Assembly: GCA_017853275.1 (NCBI GenBank)
Contig: JAFMJV010000013.1
Coordinates: forward strand, 1-59,292
DNA: 59,292 nucleotides
Direction: 5' to 3'
Origin: Chloroflexota bacterium
GTDB taxonomy: Bacteria > Chloroflexota > Limnocylindria > Limnocylindrales > CSP1-4
Both the position numbers and the translations under genes were made by a program. The notes under the pieces are model-generated. The model was not told the origin of the DNA. It saw nothing but the letters and a program-made list of their open reading frames with translations, and did not search any database. Numbering within the stretch: the first letter of the stretch is position 1; each line of letters begins with the position of its first letter. Below are positions 24,231 through 31,923 of this stretch, piece by piece.

Positions 24231-25601
24231 GAGGAGCTTCCCCGGGTTGAGGATCCCGAGCGGATCGAGCGCCGCCTTCAGCGCGCGCATCGTGCGGATC
24301 GCGTCGGGACCTCGCTGCGCCTCCAGGTAGCCCTTCTTCACGGTCCCGGTGCCGTGCTCGCCGGAGATCGTCCCGCCGAGCCGGAGGACGTGGCGGAAGA
24401 GGTCCGCCCGGGCGCGCTCCACGCGCTCCTCGGCGTGGGGGTCGTCCCGCTCCATGACGAAGCAGGGATGGAGGTTCCCGTCCCCGGCATGGCCGAAGAC
24501 GCCGATCCGGATCCCGTGGCTCGCCGCGACCTCCTCGAGCGCCTCGAGGAGATCCGGGACGCGGCTGCGCGGGACGCCCACATCCTCCATCCGCGCCACC
24601 CCGCCCTGCTCGAGGGCCCAGTGCGCCTTCCGGCGCGCCTCGCGCAGCCAGTCCGCCTCCTTCGCGTCCGCGGAGCGCAGGACGGAGCTCGCTCCCGCCT
24701 CCGTGCAGGCCGCCTCCGCCGCATCCAGCTCGCGCACCGCGCCGGCGCCGCCCGCATCCGACTCGACCATGAGCATCGCGGCCGCATCCAGGTCCAGCCC
24801 GACCCCGATCGCGGCCTCCACCGCCCGGTTCGTCTCCCGGTCCATCAGCTCCAGGGTGCAGGGGATGATCCCCGCCCGGAAGATCGCCGCCACCGCCGCG
24901 CCCGCCGCGCGTACGGAGGGGAAGAAGGCGATGAGGGTGAGCTTCGGCTGCGGGGCCGGGATGAGCCGGAGCGTGGCCTCCGTGATGACCCCGAGCGTCC
25001 CCTCCGAGCCCACGAAGAGCCCGGTCAGGTCGTAGCCCATGACGTCCTTCACGGTCTTGCCGCCCGTCCGGATGACGGAGCCGTCCGCGAGGACGACCTC
25101 GAGGCCGAGGACGTAGTCGCGTGTCACGCCGTACTTCACGCAGCGCAGCCCGCCGGAGTTCTCGGCCAGGTTCCCGCCGATCGAGCAGTACTCGTAGGAG
25201 GCCGGATCGGGCGGGTAGAAGAGCCCGTGCTCCGCCACGCGCCGGCCGAGCTCCGCGTTGATGATCCCGGGCCGGCAGCGCACGACAAGGTTCGCGACAT
25301 CGATCTCGAGGATCTCCGTCATCTCCTCGAGGCTGAGGGTGAGCGCGCCGTCCACCGCGAGCGCGCCGCCGGAGACGCCCGAGCCCGCGCCGCGCGGGAC
25401 GAGCGGGACCCGGTGCGCGGCCGCCAGGCGCACGATCGTGGCGACATCGTCCGTGGAGCGCGCGAAGGCGACGCCGAGCGGGCTCCCGGGGTGCGCGTAC
25501 TCCGTCATGTCATGGCGGTAGCGCTCGGTCTCCGCGGGGTCCGTGATCAGGCGCAGCTCCGGGAGCGCAGCCCGGAGCGCGGCGAGGAAGGCTGCGCTCA
25601 C
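24225..25601 (-). CDS. GlcD-type FAD-linked oxidase, second of tandem pair
   Basis: A 458-residue oxidase of the glycolate oxidase GlcD/D-lactate dehydrogenase family. An FAD_binding_4 domain (about 35-210: VPLVPRGAGSGVSGGA, SIGGNLAENSGGLRCVKYG, GYDLTGLFVGSEGTLGVIT) is followed by the C-terminal oxidase domain with GHAGDGNLHP, SGEHGTGTVKKGYL and PLGILNPGKLLP. It oxidises 2-hydroxy acids; electrons normally leave through GlcE/GlcF or another carrier, and neither is adjacent. The GTG start overlaps the stop of the upstream paralogue by 4 nt. The first 10 residues repeat the paralogue's AAFLAALRAALP start, marking a tandem duplication. Confidence 0.88.
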   Translation of the reverse strand: MSAAFLAALRAALPELRLITDPAETERYRHDMTEYAHPGSPLGVAFARSTDDVATIVRLAAAHRVPLVPRGAGSGVSGGALAVDGALTLSLEEMTEILEIDVANLVVRCRPGIINAELGRRVAEHGLFYPPDPASYEYCSIGGNLAENSGGLRCVKYGVTRDYVLGLEVVLADGSVIRTGGKTVKDVMGYDLTGLFVGSEGTLGVITEATLRLIPAPQPKLTLIAFFPSVRAAGAAVAAIFRAGIIPCTLELMDRETNRAVEAAIGVGLDLDAAAMLMVESDAGGAGAVRELDAAEAACTEAGASSVLRSADAKEADWLREARRKAHWALEQGGVARMEDVGVPRSRVPDLLEALEEVAASHGIRIGVFGHAGDGNLHPCFVMERDDPHAEERVERARADLFRHVLRLGGTISGEHGTGTVKKGYLEAQRGPDAIRTMRALKAALDPLGILNPGKLLP

Positions 25602-27001
25602 GGGAGGAGCTTCCCGGGGTTGAGGATCCCCTGCGGATCGAGCGCCGCCTTGATCGCGTGCATCACGGCGACCGCCGCGGGCCCGCGCTGCTCCGCGAGC
25701 CACTTCCGCTTGGGGACGCCGGTCCCGTGCTCGCCCGCGATCGTGCCGCCGAGCCGGAGGACCGCGCGGTAGATCTCCGCGCGTACCGCCTCCAGGCGCT
25801 CCTCCGCGTCCGGGTCGTCCCGGTCCATGATGAACGAGGGGTGGAGGTTCCCGTCCCCGGCATGGCCGAAGACCCCGATCCGCACCCCGTGGCGCGCGCC
25901 GATCTCCCCGATCTCCGCGATGATCGCGGGGATCGCGGAGCGGGGGACGCCGATGTCGTCCGTGCGCGCCACACCCGCCTGCTCGAGCGCCCAGTGCGCG
26001 CGCCGGCGCGCCTCCCGGAGCCAGTCCGCCTCCGTGGCATCCGCCGCCCGCAGGACGGAGGTCGCCCCGGTCGCCCGGCAGGCCGCCTCCGCCGCGTCGA
26101 GCTCGGCGGCGGCCGCCTCGCCGCCGGCATCCGATTCGATCATCAGCATCGCCGCCGCATCCGGGTCGAGCCCGAGCTTGAGGACCGCCTCGACCGCCTT
26201 CAGGGTGAAGGCGTCGATCAGCTCCAGGGTGACCGGGATGATCCCCCGCCGGGCCACCTCCGCCACCGCCTCGCCCGCCGCCGTCAGGCTGTCGAAGAAG
26301 GCGAGGAGGGTGAGCTTGGGGGGTGGGAGGGGGAGGAGCCGGAGGGTCGCCTCGGTGATGATCCCGAGCGTCCCCTCGGAGCCCACGAAGAGGCTCGTCA
26401 GGTCGTAGCCCATGACGTCCTTCACCGTGGCGCCCCCGGTCCGGATGACCGCCCCATCCGCGAGGACGACCTCGAGGTCGAGCACGTAGTCCCGCGTCAC
26501 GCCGTACTTCACGCAGCGCAGGCCGCCCGCGTTCTCCGCCAGGTTCCCGCCGATCGTGGAGATCTCGTAGGAGGAGGGATCGGGCGGGTAGAAGAGGCCG
26601 TGCTCCGCCACGCGGCGCCCGAGCTCGGCGTTCAGGACCCCGGGGCCGCAGCGGACCAGCTGGTTCTCCGCATCGATCGCGTGGATCGCGTCCAGGCCGG
26701 TGAGGACGAGGGTGAGCGCGCCGTCCGCCGCGATCGCCCCGCCCGACAGGCCCGTCCCCGCGCCGCGCGGCACGAGGGGGACACCATGGGCGCCCGCGAG
26801 CCGGACGATCGTCACGACCTCCGCGGTGCTCGCGGGGAAGGCGACGCCGAGCGGGATCCCCGGCCGCATGTACTCCGTCTCGTCCCAGCGATGCGGCTCG
26901 GTCTCGGCGGGGTCGGTGAGGAGGCGCAGGGTGGGAAGCGCGTCCCGGAGCGCGGCGAGGAAGGCGGCCCCGGTGGCGGGGGCGGCGGGCGCGGACGTCA
27001 T
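25598..27001 (-). CDS. GlcD-type FAD-linked oxidase, first of tandem pair
   Basis: A 467-residue GlcD-family oxidase closely similar to the next gene. FAD_binding_4 (about 45-220: VPLVPRGAGTGLSGGAI, TIGGNLAENAGGLRCVKYG, VGSEGTLGIIT) precedes the substrate domain with GHAGDGNLHPS, AGEHGTGVPKRKWL and PQGILNPGKLLP. Both copies keep the metal/substrate histidines of GDGNLHP, so both are probably active but on different 2-hydroxy acids. The extra N-terminal MTSAPAAPATG is unremarkable. The ATG at 27001 follows CGTATCCT by 8 nt. It is divergent from a DHDPS-family aldolase and MFS transporter, which suggests a sugar-acid or hydroxy-acid locus. Confidence 0.88.
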   Translation of the reverse strand: MTSAPAAPATGAAFLAALRDALPTLRLLTDPAETEPHRWDETEYMRPGIPLGVAFPASTAEVVTIVRLAGAHGVPLVPRGAGTGLSGGAIAADGALTLVLTGLDAIHAIDAENQLVRCGPGVLNAELGRRVAEHGLFYPPDPSSYEISTIGGNLAENAGGLRCVKYGVTRDYVLDLEVVLADGAVIRTGGATVKDVMGYDLTSLFVGSEGTLGIITEATLRLLPLPPPKLTLLAFFDSLTAAGEAVAEVARRGIIPVTLELIDAFTLKAVEAVLKLGLDPDAAAMLMIESDAGGEAAAAELDAAEAACRATGATSVLRAADATEADWLREARRRAHWALEQAGVARTDDIGVPRSAIPAIIAEIGEIGARHGVRIGVFGHAGDGNLHPSFIMDRDDPDAEERLEAVRAEIYRAVLRLGGTIAGEHGTGVPKRKWLAEQRGPAAVAVMHAIKAALDPQGILNPGKLLP

Positions 27002-27009
27002 CGCCCCGC

Positions 27010-27017
27010 AGGATACG
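27010..27017 (-). promoter_or_regulatory. -10-like CGTATCCT for the GlcD-type operon
   Basis: Reading leftward, TATCCT ends 8 nt before ATG 27001. It lies back to back with the rightward element at 27028-27035, so the two promoters share about 10 bp of spacer. Confidence 0.5.
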
Positions 27018-27027
27018 GCCCCCGGCG

Positions 27028-27035
27028 GGTATCGT
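27028..27035 (+). promoter_or_regulatory. -10-like GGTATCGT for the DHDPS-family gene
   Basis: TATCGT ends 6 nt before GTG 27042. A -35 for this promoter would have to lie over the opposite -10, so transcription of the two directions may be mutually exclusive. Confidence 0.45.
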
Positions 27036-27041
27036 GGCGGG

Positions 27042-27989
27042 GTGAGCCCTGCTGGTCCTTCTTCTTCCGCCCCGCGCGCCCCGCGCCAGATCCTCGTCGC
27101 CTGCGCCGTCCCGTGGGACGAGCGCGAGGCATTCCTGGAGGAGCTCTTCCGCGAGCAGGTCCGGCGCGCGGCCGCGGACGGCTTCCGTCACCTGTACGTC
27201 TTCGGTACCGCGGGCGAGGGCTACGCGGTGGACACCGCGCGCTTCCGGGCGGTCGTGGCGGCCTTCGTGGACGAGGCTCATCGGAACGCGGCCACGGCCC
27301 AGGTCGGCGTGATCGGGATGTCCGTCCCCGCGATCGTGGAGCGGATCCGGATCGCGCACCACCTGGGCGCCCGCTCCTTCCAGATCTCGCTCCCCCCGTG
27401 GGGCCGCTGCTCGGACGACGATCTCCTCCGCTTCTTCGACGAGGTCTGCGGGACCTTCACCGATTCCACCTTCCTCCACTACAACGTGGGCCGGACGGGG
27501 CGGATGCTCGGCGCCGCCGACTACCGGCGGATCGTCCCGCGCGTGCCGAACCTCATCGCCACGAAGGTCGCCACCGGGAGCGCCGCGGTCGCCGTGGAGC
27601 TGATGCTCCACGTGCCGGAGCTCGCCCACCACTTCGACGTCGATCTCTTCCCCACCGCCGCGCTCGCCGGCCCGGCTTCCCTGCTCGCCTCGTATGCGCC
27701 CCTCTCCCCCCGCCAGTGCCACGCCGTCTTCGACGCCGCCGTCGCCGGCGACGAGGCCACGCTGGCCCGCGTCGGCCACGGCTTCCTCACCCTGGGGGAC
27801 GCCCTCTGGCGGATCCCGGCCCCGGGGCCGCACATGGACGGCGCCTACGACAAGCTGATGGTCCGGATCGGCTCCCTGCCCGACTTCCCGTTGCGTCTTC
27901 TCTCTCCCTACCAGGGCTTCACGGAGGAGGACGCGGACGCCTGCCGGCGCCTGATGGAGGAGCGCTTCCCGGACTGGCTCCCCGGCTGA
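27042..27989 (+). CDS. DHDPS/NAL-family lyase or aldolase
   Basis: A 315-residue Schiff-base lyase of the dihydrodipicolinate synthase / N-acetylneuraminate lyase family. The family features are GTAGEGYAVD (55-64), the catalytic Tyr147 in LHYNVGR and the Schiff-base Lys175 in LIATKVATG. It is a TIM barrel that cleaves or forms a 2-keto acid. The usual YNxP is YNVG here. Context (divergent 2-hydroxy-acid oxidases, an adjacent MFS transporter) favours a keto-deoxy sugar-acid substrate over lysine synthesis; that is inference. GTG 27042 lies 6 nt after a -10-like element. The first 14 residues are Pro/Ser-rich. Confidence 0.82.
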   Translation: MSPAGPSSSAPRAPRQILVACAVPWDEREAFLEELFREQVRRAAADGFRHLYVFGTAGEGYAVDTARFRAVVAAFVDEAHRNAATAQVGVIGMSVPAIVERIRIAHHLGARSFQISLPPWGRCSDDDLLRFFDEVCGTFTDSTFLHYNVGRTGRMLGAADYRRIVPRVPNLIATKVATGSAAVAVELMLHVPELAHHFDVDLFPTAALAGPASLLASYAPLSPRQCHAVFDAAVAGDEATLARVGHGFLTLGDALWRIPAPGPHMDGAYDKLMVRIGSLPDFPLRLLSPYQGFTEEDADACRRLMEERFPDWLPG

Positions 27990-28008
27990 GCCGGCCCCGT
28001 CCGGCCGC

Positions 28009-29223
28009 ATGGAGGCGCTCCGCACCCCCCGCTACCGGATCGTCCTCGCGACGAGCGCCGCGAACCAGATCGCCGTCTGGACCGCCTACACGGCGGCGAT
28101 CGCGGGGATGCTCGCGGCGGGGATGGGGGTCGTGGAGCTCGGCCTCCTCAGCGCCTGCTGGACGCTCGGGATGCCGATCCCGGTCATCGCGGGCGGCGCG
28201 CTGACCGACCGCTTCGGCCCGAGCCGCGTCCTCCTCCTCGGGATCGCCGTCCAGGTCGGCGGGATCCTGCTCATGACGCTCGCCTTCTCGGGCCCCGCCC
28301 CGGCGCTCGCCCCGATCCTCCTCGCTGCGGCCCTCATCGGCGGCGCCGAGGGCTTCAACTCCGTCTCCATCCAGGTGCTCGCCGGGGCGGTCGTCCCGCG
28401 GTCCCAGATGGGGAGCGCGATCGGCTCCCTTCTCATCGCCACCGCGACCGGACGGATCGCCGGCGGCCTCCTCATCGGACCGCTCGTGGCGCTCGTGGGG
28501 ATCGCGCCCTCGTTCATCGTCTCCCTCCTCTTCCCGGCGACCGCGGTCCTCCTCCTCCGCCGCCTGGGCCGGGTGGCGGCGATCGCGGACGAGGGTGCGC
28601 CCGCGGGCTCGCGGCTCGACCTGCGCCCCGGGGCGCGCTGGCTGCGCAGCTCCCCGGTGGCGATCTCCGTCGTCCTCATCGGCGCGCTCATGTCGCTCGC
28701 GGTCTATTCCTACTTCGCGCCGCTCCCGATCGTCGTCGCCCGGACGCTCGGGTCGGATGCGGGGGCGCAGGGGGTCGCGATGGCGCTCGGCGGGGTCGCG
28801 ATCCTCGCGATCGGGCTCTCGCTCGGGCGGATCCTCCGGCGCTTCGGGACCGGGCGGGTGCTCATCGCCGGGGTCTTCGCGAGCGCCTTCTTCGTCGCCG
28901 GGCTCGGCCTCGCGGAGAGCGCGGCGGTCGCGGTCGTCGTCCTCACCCTCCTGCCGATGTGCACGAACATCCAGTACGCGACCTGCAACCTCCTCCTCCA
29001 GCAGCTCGCGCCCGCGGCCGTCCGGGGACGGGTGCTCGGGCTCTTCACGCTCACCTTCGTCCTGCTGGAGCCGATCGGGATGGCCGGCGTCTCCGCGCTC
29101 TCCCAGGTCGCCGGGGAGCAGATCGTCCTCGTGGGGATGGGGATCGTCACCACGCTCTCCGTGGGACTGATCGTCCTCCTCCGCCCGGCGATCCTCCGCG
29201 CGGGGGCCGCCGCGCCCGCCTGA
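28009..29223 (+). CDS. Major facilitator superfamily transporter
   Basis: A 404-residue transporter with about twelve TM helices and the MFS loop motif GGALTDRFGPSRVLLLG between TM2 and TM3 (about residues 63-80). A second half starts after the cytoplasmic loop near residue 205. Motifs typical of proton-coupled sugar or drug exporters are weak, so the substrate cannot be named. It begins 19 nt after the DHDPS-family stop codon and is likely cotranscribed with it. Uptake or efflux of the acid handled by that enzyme is a reasonable guess only. Confidence 0.85.
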   Translation: MEALRTPRYRIVLATSAANQIAVWTAYTAAIAGMLAAGMGVVELGLLSACWTLGMPIPVIAGGALTDRFGPSRVLLLGIAVQVGGILLMTLAFSGPAPALAPILLAAALIGGAEGFNSVSIQVLAGAVVPRSQMGSAIGSLLIATATGRIAGGLLIGPLVALVGIAPSFIVSLLFPATAVLLLRRLGRVAAIADEGAPAGSRLDLRPGARWLRSSPVAISVVLIGALMSLAVYSYFAPLPIVVARTLGSDAGAQGVAMALGGVAILAIGLSLGRILRRFGTGRVLIAGVFASAFFVAGLGLAESAAVAVVVLTLLPMCTNIQYATCNLLLQQLAPAAVRGRVLGLFTLTFVLLEPIGMAGVSALSQVAGEQIVLVGMGIVTTLSVGLIVLLRPAILRAGAAAPA

Positions 29224-29262
29224 TCCGGTTGCAGGACCGCCGCTCCCTGCCGCGTCCCGCCC

Positions 29263-29270
29263 GCTAGCCT
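29263..29270 (+). promoter_or_regulatory. -10-like GCTAGCCT
   Basis: GCTAGCCT lies 48 nt before ATG 29319. The implied leader of about 40 nt carries a GAGGAG ribosome site, so this gene appears to have a normal leader. Confidence 0.4.
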
Positions 29271-29318
29271 CATCGCGGACGCCCGCATCCGCGGGTGCAT
29301 CTCGAGCCGAGGAGCCCG

Positions 29319-30137
29319 ATGGTCCGCGCGATCGATCACGCCGCCTCGTCCGTCCAGTGGCGGGTGGACGAGCTGAAGAAGCCGCCGACCACGGTGAGCC
29401 ACAAGCCGCCCCGGACGCTGAACAACGCCCGGACGCCGGTGGATGCGATCTGCGAGCTGACAGACCCGGCGACCGGCGAGAGCGACCGGCTCGTCCTCGG
29501 CGCGCCCTGCCGCACCGAGTACGTGGGCGTCCCCACGGACATGTGGATGCCCACGAACGCGGAGATGATCCCGGTCTTCGGGAACGAGCGGTTCCTCCAG
29601 GTGAAGACCTACCAGCGGGCCGGGATGGGGATCCCGCTCTGGCCGCCCGGATCGGGGATGCAGCCGGAGCGGATGTTCGTGCGGCGGGACGATACGTTCG
29701 ATGAGTCGCATGTCCGCCTCGTGGAGGTGGACGCGGAGCCGCTCCCGACCCCCGGGCACATCGTGGACGCGATCCATGAGGGCCGGCGCCTCGTCTGCCA
29801 CGCCACGCTCGAGCTCGCCGGGCTCCAGGTCCGCCTCGACTTCCCGGTCAAGACGATCAACGTGAACGAGCGGGACGGCGAGTACCAGATCGATACCGGG
29901 CCGATCCTCGTCCCCTTCGAGCCGCGTGGCGAGGCCGGGCTGATCACGACCGTCCAGATGGCGTTCGCGGCCTCGAACTCCTTCGACTACGTGGAGCTCC
30001 TCGTGCGCGTCCCCACGGATGCCACGAACGGGGTCCTCGTCCACCACTACACGGAGGTCGTGAAGGCCGCCTGGAAGGCCGAGTACCTCGCGCTTCCCTG
30101 GCCGCCCGCGCAGCCGACGACGAAGCGGCCGGGCTGA
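29319..30137 (+). CDS. Uncharacterised soluble protein
   Basis: A 272-residue protein I do not recognise. It has no signal peptide or TM segment. It begins VRAIDHAASSVQWRVDELKK, has a central section rich in Met, Pro and Trp (residues about 75-120; WMPTNAEMIPV, IPLWPPGSGM), and a beta-rich C-terminal half (DTGPILVPFEPRGEAGLITTVQMAF, DYVELLVRVP). The two cysteines are not arranged as a metal site. ATG 29319 is supported by GAGGAG 6-8 nt upstream. A strong hairpin follows 12 nt after the stop, so it is monocistronic. No homologue comes to mind. Confidence 0.7.
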   Translation: MVRAIDHAASSVQWRVDELKKPPTTVSHKPPRTLNNARTPVDAICELTDPATGESDRLVLGAPCRTEYVGVPTDMWMPTNAEMIPVFGNERFLQVKTYQRAGMGIPLWPPGSGMQPERMFVRRDDTFDESHVRLVEVDAEPLPTPGHIVDAIHEGRRLVCHATLELAGLQVRLDFPVKTINVNERDGEYQIDTGPILVPFEPRGEAGLITTVQMAFAASNSFDYVELLVRVPTDATNGVLVHHYTEVVKAAWKAEYLALPWPPAQPTTKRPG

Positions 30138-30148
30138 GCGGCGCGGAG

Positions 30149-30175
30149 GCACCCCCCGGCTTCCCCGGGGGGTGC
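30149..30175 (+). terminator. 11-bp hairpin, copy 1 of the repeated module
   Basis: Left arm GCACCCCCCGG (30149-30159), loop CTTCC, right arm CCGGGGGGTGC (30165-30175). It ends the unknown gene and opens the 190-bp repeat. Copy 2 (31732-31758) has different arm sequences but pairs equally well. Confidence 0.7.
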
Positions 30176-30341
30176 GCCGCCGCCATCGCGCCCCCTGCTA
30201 CCCTGCCGCCCAGCGGCGGCCCGCCCCAGGGGCGCTCACGAAGCAGCATCGGAGCCCTCCCGTGGCGAGACTCGGTCGTTCCGCGAAGGGCGCCGGCGCG
30301 CTCCTTGTCGCGCTCTCCCTTCTTGCCGCGATCCCCGCGGC
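30152..30341 (+). repeat. 190-bp direct repeat, copy 1 (hairpin, promoter, leader, signal peptide)
   Basis: Nearly identical to 31735-31923 except for the hairpin arms, one indel and two substitutions. It contains a terminator-like hairpin, GCTACCCT, a 57-nt leader with GGAG, the GTG start and the first 27 codons of a beta-helix protein. Identity stops exactly at the end of the signal peptide. Confidence 0.9.
30197..30204 (+). promoter_or_regulatory. -10-like GCTACCCT, beta-helix gene 1
   Basis: GCTACCCT lies 57 nt before GTG 30262 inside the repeated module. The leader contains GGAG about 8 nt before the start codon. Confidence 0.5.
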
Positions 30342-31695
30342 CACGGTGTCGGCCGCGGTGGCGGAACCGCCGTGCGTGGTGACGGACACGACCGCCGATC
30401 CGCACGTGTCGTTCGACAACCTCGGCGTCGCGTTCGCGGCGGCCCAGACGGGCGCTCGGCTCACGGTCCGCGGCGTCTGCCACGGCTACACGGTGATCGC
30501 CCGGGACATCACGATCGTGGGCATCAAGCCGAAGCGCAAGCCCTTGCCGGTCCTCGATGGTGATGCGAGCGGCTCGGTGATCACGGTGACCCCGGGCGCC
30601 ACCGTCACGATCGAGCGGCTGGTCATCACGGATGGGTCCGGGACGCCGGGCTCCGGGGGGACTTACGGCGGCGCGATCTCCAACGAGGGCACGCTCACGC
30701 TCCGCGATGTCGTGGTCCGAGGCAACGTGTCGGCCGACGAGGGCGCGATCTCCAACGAGGGCACGCTCACGCTCGCCGGCACGACGACCGTCTCGGGCAA
30801 CGTCGGGACCAGCGACCAGTCGTACGCGGGCGGCATCGCGAACTGGTCCGGGGCGACGCTGACGATCGGCGACCGGAGCGTCATCCGCGGGAACACCGGC
30901 GGCTACGGCGGCGGACTCTACAACCAGGGGACCGTCGTTCTCGAGGGGGAGGCGTCGATCCGCTCGAACCACGCGACGGAGAGCGGGGGCGGCGTCTACA
31001 ACGAATTCGCCGGTGACATCACCCTCCGCGATTCCGCGTCGATCCACCACAACCGCTCGGACCTCGACGCGGGGGGCATCGCGAACGACTTCGGCGCGAC
31101 CCTCACCCTCGAGGATTCCTCGTCCATCCACCACAACCGGACGCCGGCGAACGGAGGTGGGGTGTGGAACCACAACGGGGGGAGCCTGACCCTCCGCGGA
31201 TCTTCGTCCATCCACCACAACCGTGCCGTCGCGGGCGGCGGCGTCCTGAACGCTGCGCCATCCACGCTCACCCTCGCCGGCTCCGCGTCGGTCCATCACA
31301 ACCGCACGCTGACCTGGGGCGGCGGGATCTGGAACAACGGCTCGCTCACCCTCGCCGGATCCTCGTCGGTCCACCACAACCGGTCGGACGGCCATGCGTC
31401 CGGGATCTATACCTACGGGCCGACCCTCCTGTCCGGCGATGCGTCGGTGCATGACAACGACAGCCACGCGACCCGGAACAGCGGCGCCATCGAGATCCCG
31501 GGTTTCGGCCAGGTGTTCACGATGGAGGATGCGAGCTCGGTGAGCGACAACATCGGCGGACGCCGTGGCGGGGGTATCGTCCTGTGGCCGGCCTGTGGGA
31601 CGCCCGCGGTCCTCACCGGGGCGGCGGAGCGCACGAGCGGCAACACCCCGGGCCAGATCGTCACCAGGATGGGCACCGGGGCCATCTGCGACTGA
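30262..31695 (+). CDS. Secreted right-handed beta-helix protein 1
   Basis: A 477-residue exported protein. The signal peptide (residues 1-30, MARLGRSAKGAGALLVALSL start) is identical to that of the next gene. The mature part is a parallel beta-helix built of imperfect units of about 30 residues. Each has a G-G-x-[IV]-x-N turn, an LTL-type strand and an asparagine ladder such as SSSIHHNR, which recurs in six or more rungs from about residue 245 to 380. This is the pattern of Pmp-like/pectin-lyase-fold adhesins. No polysaccharide-lyase catalytic residues stand out. Two N-terminal cysteines and two C-terminal ones may cap the helix. A surface adhesion or binding role is inferred. Confidence 0.85.
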   Translation: MARLGRSAKGAGALLVALSLLAAIPAATVSAAVAEPPCVVTDTTADPHVSFDNLGVAFAAAQTGARLTVRGVCHGYTVIARDITIVGIKPKRKPLPVLDGDASGSVITVTPGATVTIERLVITDGSGTPGSGGTYGGAISNEGTLTLRDVVVRGNVSADEGAISNEGTLTLAGTTTVSGNVGTSDQSYAGGIANWSGATLTIGDRSVIRGNTGGYGGGLYNQGTVVLEGEASIRSNHATESGGGVYNEFAGDITLRDSASIHHNRSDLDAGGIANDFGATLTLEDSSSIHHNRTPANGGGVWNHNGGSLTLRGSSSIHHNRAVAGGGVLNAAPSTLTLAGSASVHHNRTLTWGGGIWNNGSLTLAGSSSVHHNRSDGHASGIYTYGPTLLSGDASVHDNDSHATRNSGAIEIPGFGQVFTMEDASSVSDNIGGRRGGGIVLWPACGTPAVLTGAAERTSGNTPGQIVTRMGTGAICD

Positions 31696-31731
31696 GGTTC
31701 GCCTGGCCTGCCGGCCCGCCCCGGCCGTAGC

Positions 31732-31758
31732 CACACCCCCGGCTTCCCCGGGGGTGTG
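31732..31758 (+). terminator. 11-bp hairpin, copy 2 with compensatory changes
   Basis: Left arm CACACCCCCGG (31732-31742), loop CTTCC, right arm CCGGGGGTGTG (31748-31758). Relative to copy 1 both arms changed together, so the pairing rather than the sequence has been kept. Confidence 0.7.
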
Positions 31759-31923
31759 CCGCCGCCATCGCGTCCCCTGCTACCCTCCCGCCCAGCGGCG
31801 GCCCGCCCCAGGGGCGCTCACGAAGCAGCATCGGAGCCCTCCCGTGGCGAGACTCGGTCGTTCCGCGAAGGGCGCCGGCGCGCTCCTTGTCGCGCTCTCC
31901 CTTCTTGCCGCGATCCCCGCGGC
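31735..31923 (+). repeat. 190-bp direct repeat, copy 2
   Basis: Second copy of the module at 30152-30341. It ends after codon 27 of the second beta-helix gene; downstream coding sequences diverge abruptly. Confidence 0.9.
31779..31786 (+). promoter_or_regulatory. -10-like GCTACCCT, beta-helix gene 2
   Basis: Identical to the element at 30197-30204 and at the same distance (57 nt) from the start codon. Confidence 0.5.

Noticed and set aside
25602-28025. The minus-strand frame of the second GlcD-type gene continues open for about 800 codons upstream.
   Set aside because: It lies antisense to the DHDPS-family gene and in another frame of the first GlcD-type gene. The family N terminus begins at GTG 25601.
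31030-31390. Regularly spaced near-identical short repeats that could suggest a CRISPR array.
   Set aside because: They are in-frame codons for the beta-helix rung motif (SSIHHNR type) with variable spacing and no palindromic repeat.
30152-31923. Direct repeats flanking a gene, as a composite mobile element.
   Set aside because: No transposase, terminal inverted repeat or target duplication. The repeats contain a promoter and signal peptide in matching positions of two paralogous genes.
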